This document shows, one piece after another, positions 5,832 to 5,872 of a DNA stretch of 5,872 nt. The position numbers and the translations under genes were made by a program. The notes under the pieces were generated by a model. The model searched no databases. It was not told the origin of the DNA and was given only the letters and a program-made list of their open reading frames with translations. Within the stretch, counting starts at the first letter, position 1. Each line of letters begins with the position of its first letter. This stretch comes from an uncultured Porphyromonadaceae bacterium. Its GTDB lineage: Bacteria; Bacteroidota; Bacteroidia; Bacteroidales; Muribaculaceae. Location of the stretch: the NCBI GenBank assembly GCA_902475285.1, contig CABRZA010000148.1, forward strand, positions 1 through 5,872, in the 5' to 3' direction.

Positions 5832-5872
5832 CAATTCCAAACGCCTTTATTGTGTTAAAAAATGATAACTGT

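Overview
The window holds a compact block of housekeeping genes, all on the minus strand and read from the right edge to the left. The organism is very probably a member of the Bacteroidales. The two best promoter candidates match the Bacteroidetes -7 element TAnnTTTG, start codons are preceded by A/T-rich stretches rather than Shine-Dalgarno sequences, and adenylate kinase is the short form opening with MNIVIFGAPGSGKGTQ. The DNA is moderately GC-rich, which would suit a Muribaculaceae-like gut lineage, but the family is a guess.

In order of transcription: a Bacteroidetes-type promoter (5802-5831); hpt, hypoxanthine-guanine phosphoribosyltransferase (5236-5778); adk, adenylate kinase (4618-5202); a long-chain fatty-acid-CoA ligase-like AMP-forming enzyme whose ATG shares a base with the adk stop codon (2891-4618); a 113-bp gap with an A/T-rich palindrome and direct-repeat cluster plus a second promoter candidate; pfkA, ATP-dependent 6-phosphofructokinase (1797-2777); nadC, quinolinate phosphoribosyltransferase (927-1784), 12 bp behind pfkA; a gap with a perfect 14-bp hairpin; a small exported protein of unknown function (394-864); a YciI-family protein (58-354); and the first 18 codons of a further gene running off the left edge.

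There are probably two transcription units: hpt-adk-acyl-CoA ligase, and pfkA-nadC-exported protein-YciI-next gene. The first has a metabolic logic. The ligase releases AMP and PPi, and Adk, translated just before it, returns AMP to ADP. Hpt supplies IMP and GMP from PRPP. NadC in the second unit also uses PRPP and releases PPi, and PfkA commits hexose phosphate to glycolysis.

I see no mobile element, CRISPR array, tRNA or rRNA, and no stretch over 300 bases without a gene. I found no convincing new system. The points worth a second look are regulatory DNA (the pfkA palindrome cluster and the hairpin after nadC), a ligase C-terminus that lacks lysine at the usual catalytic position, and start-site corrections for three genes.
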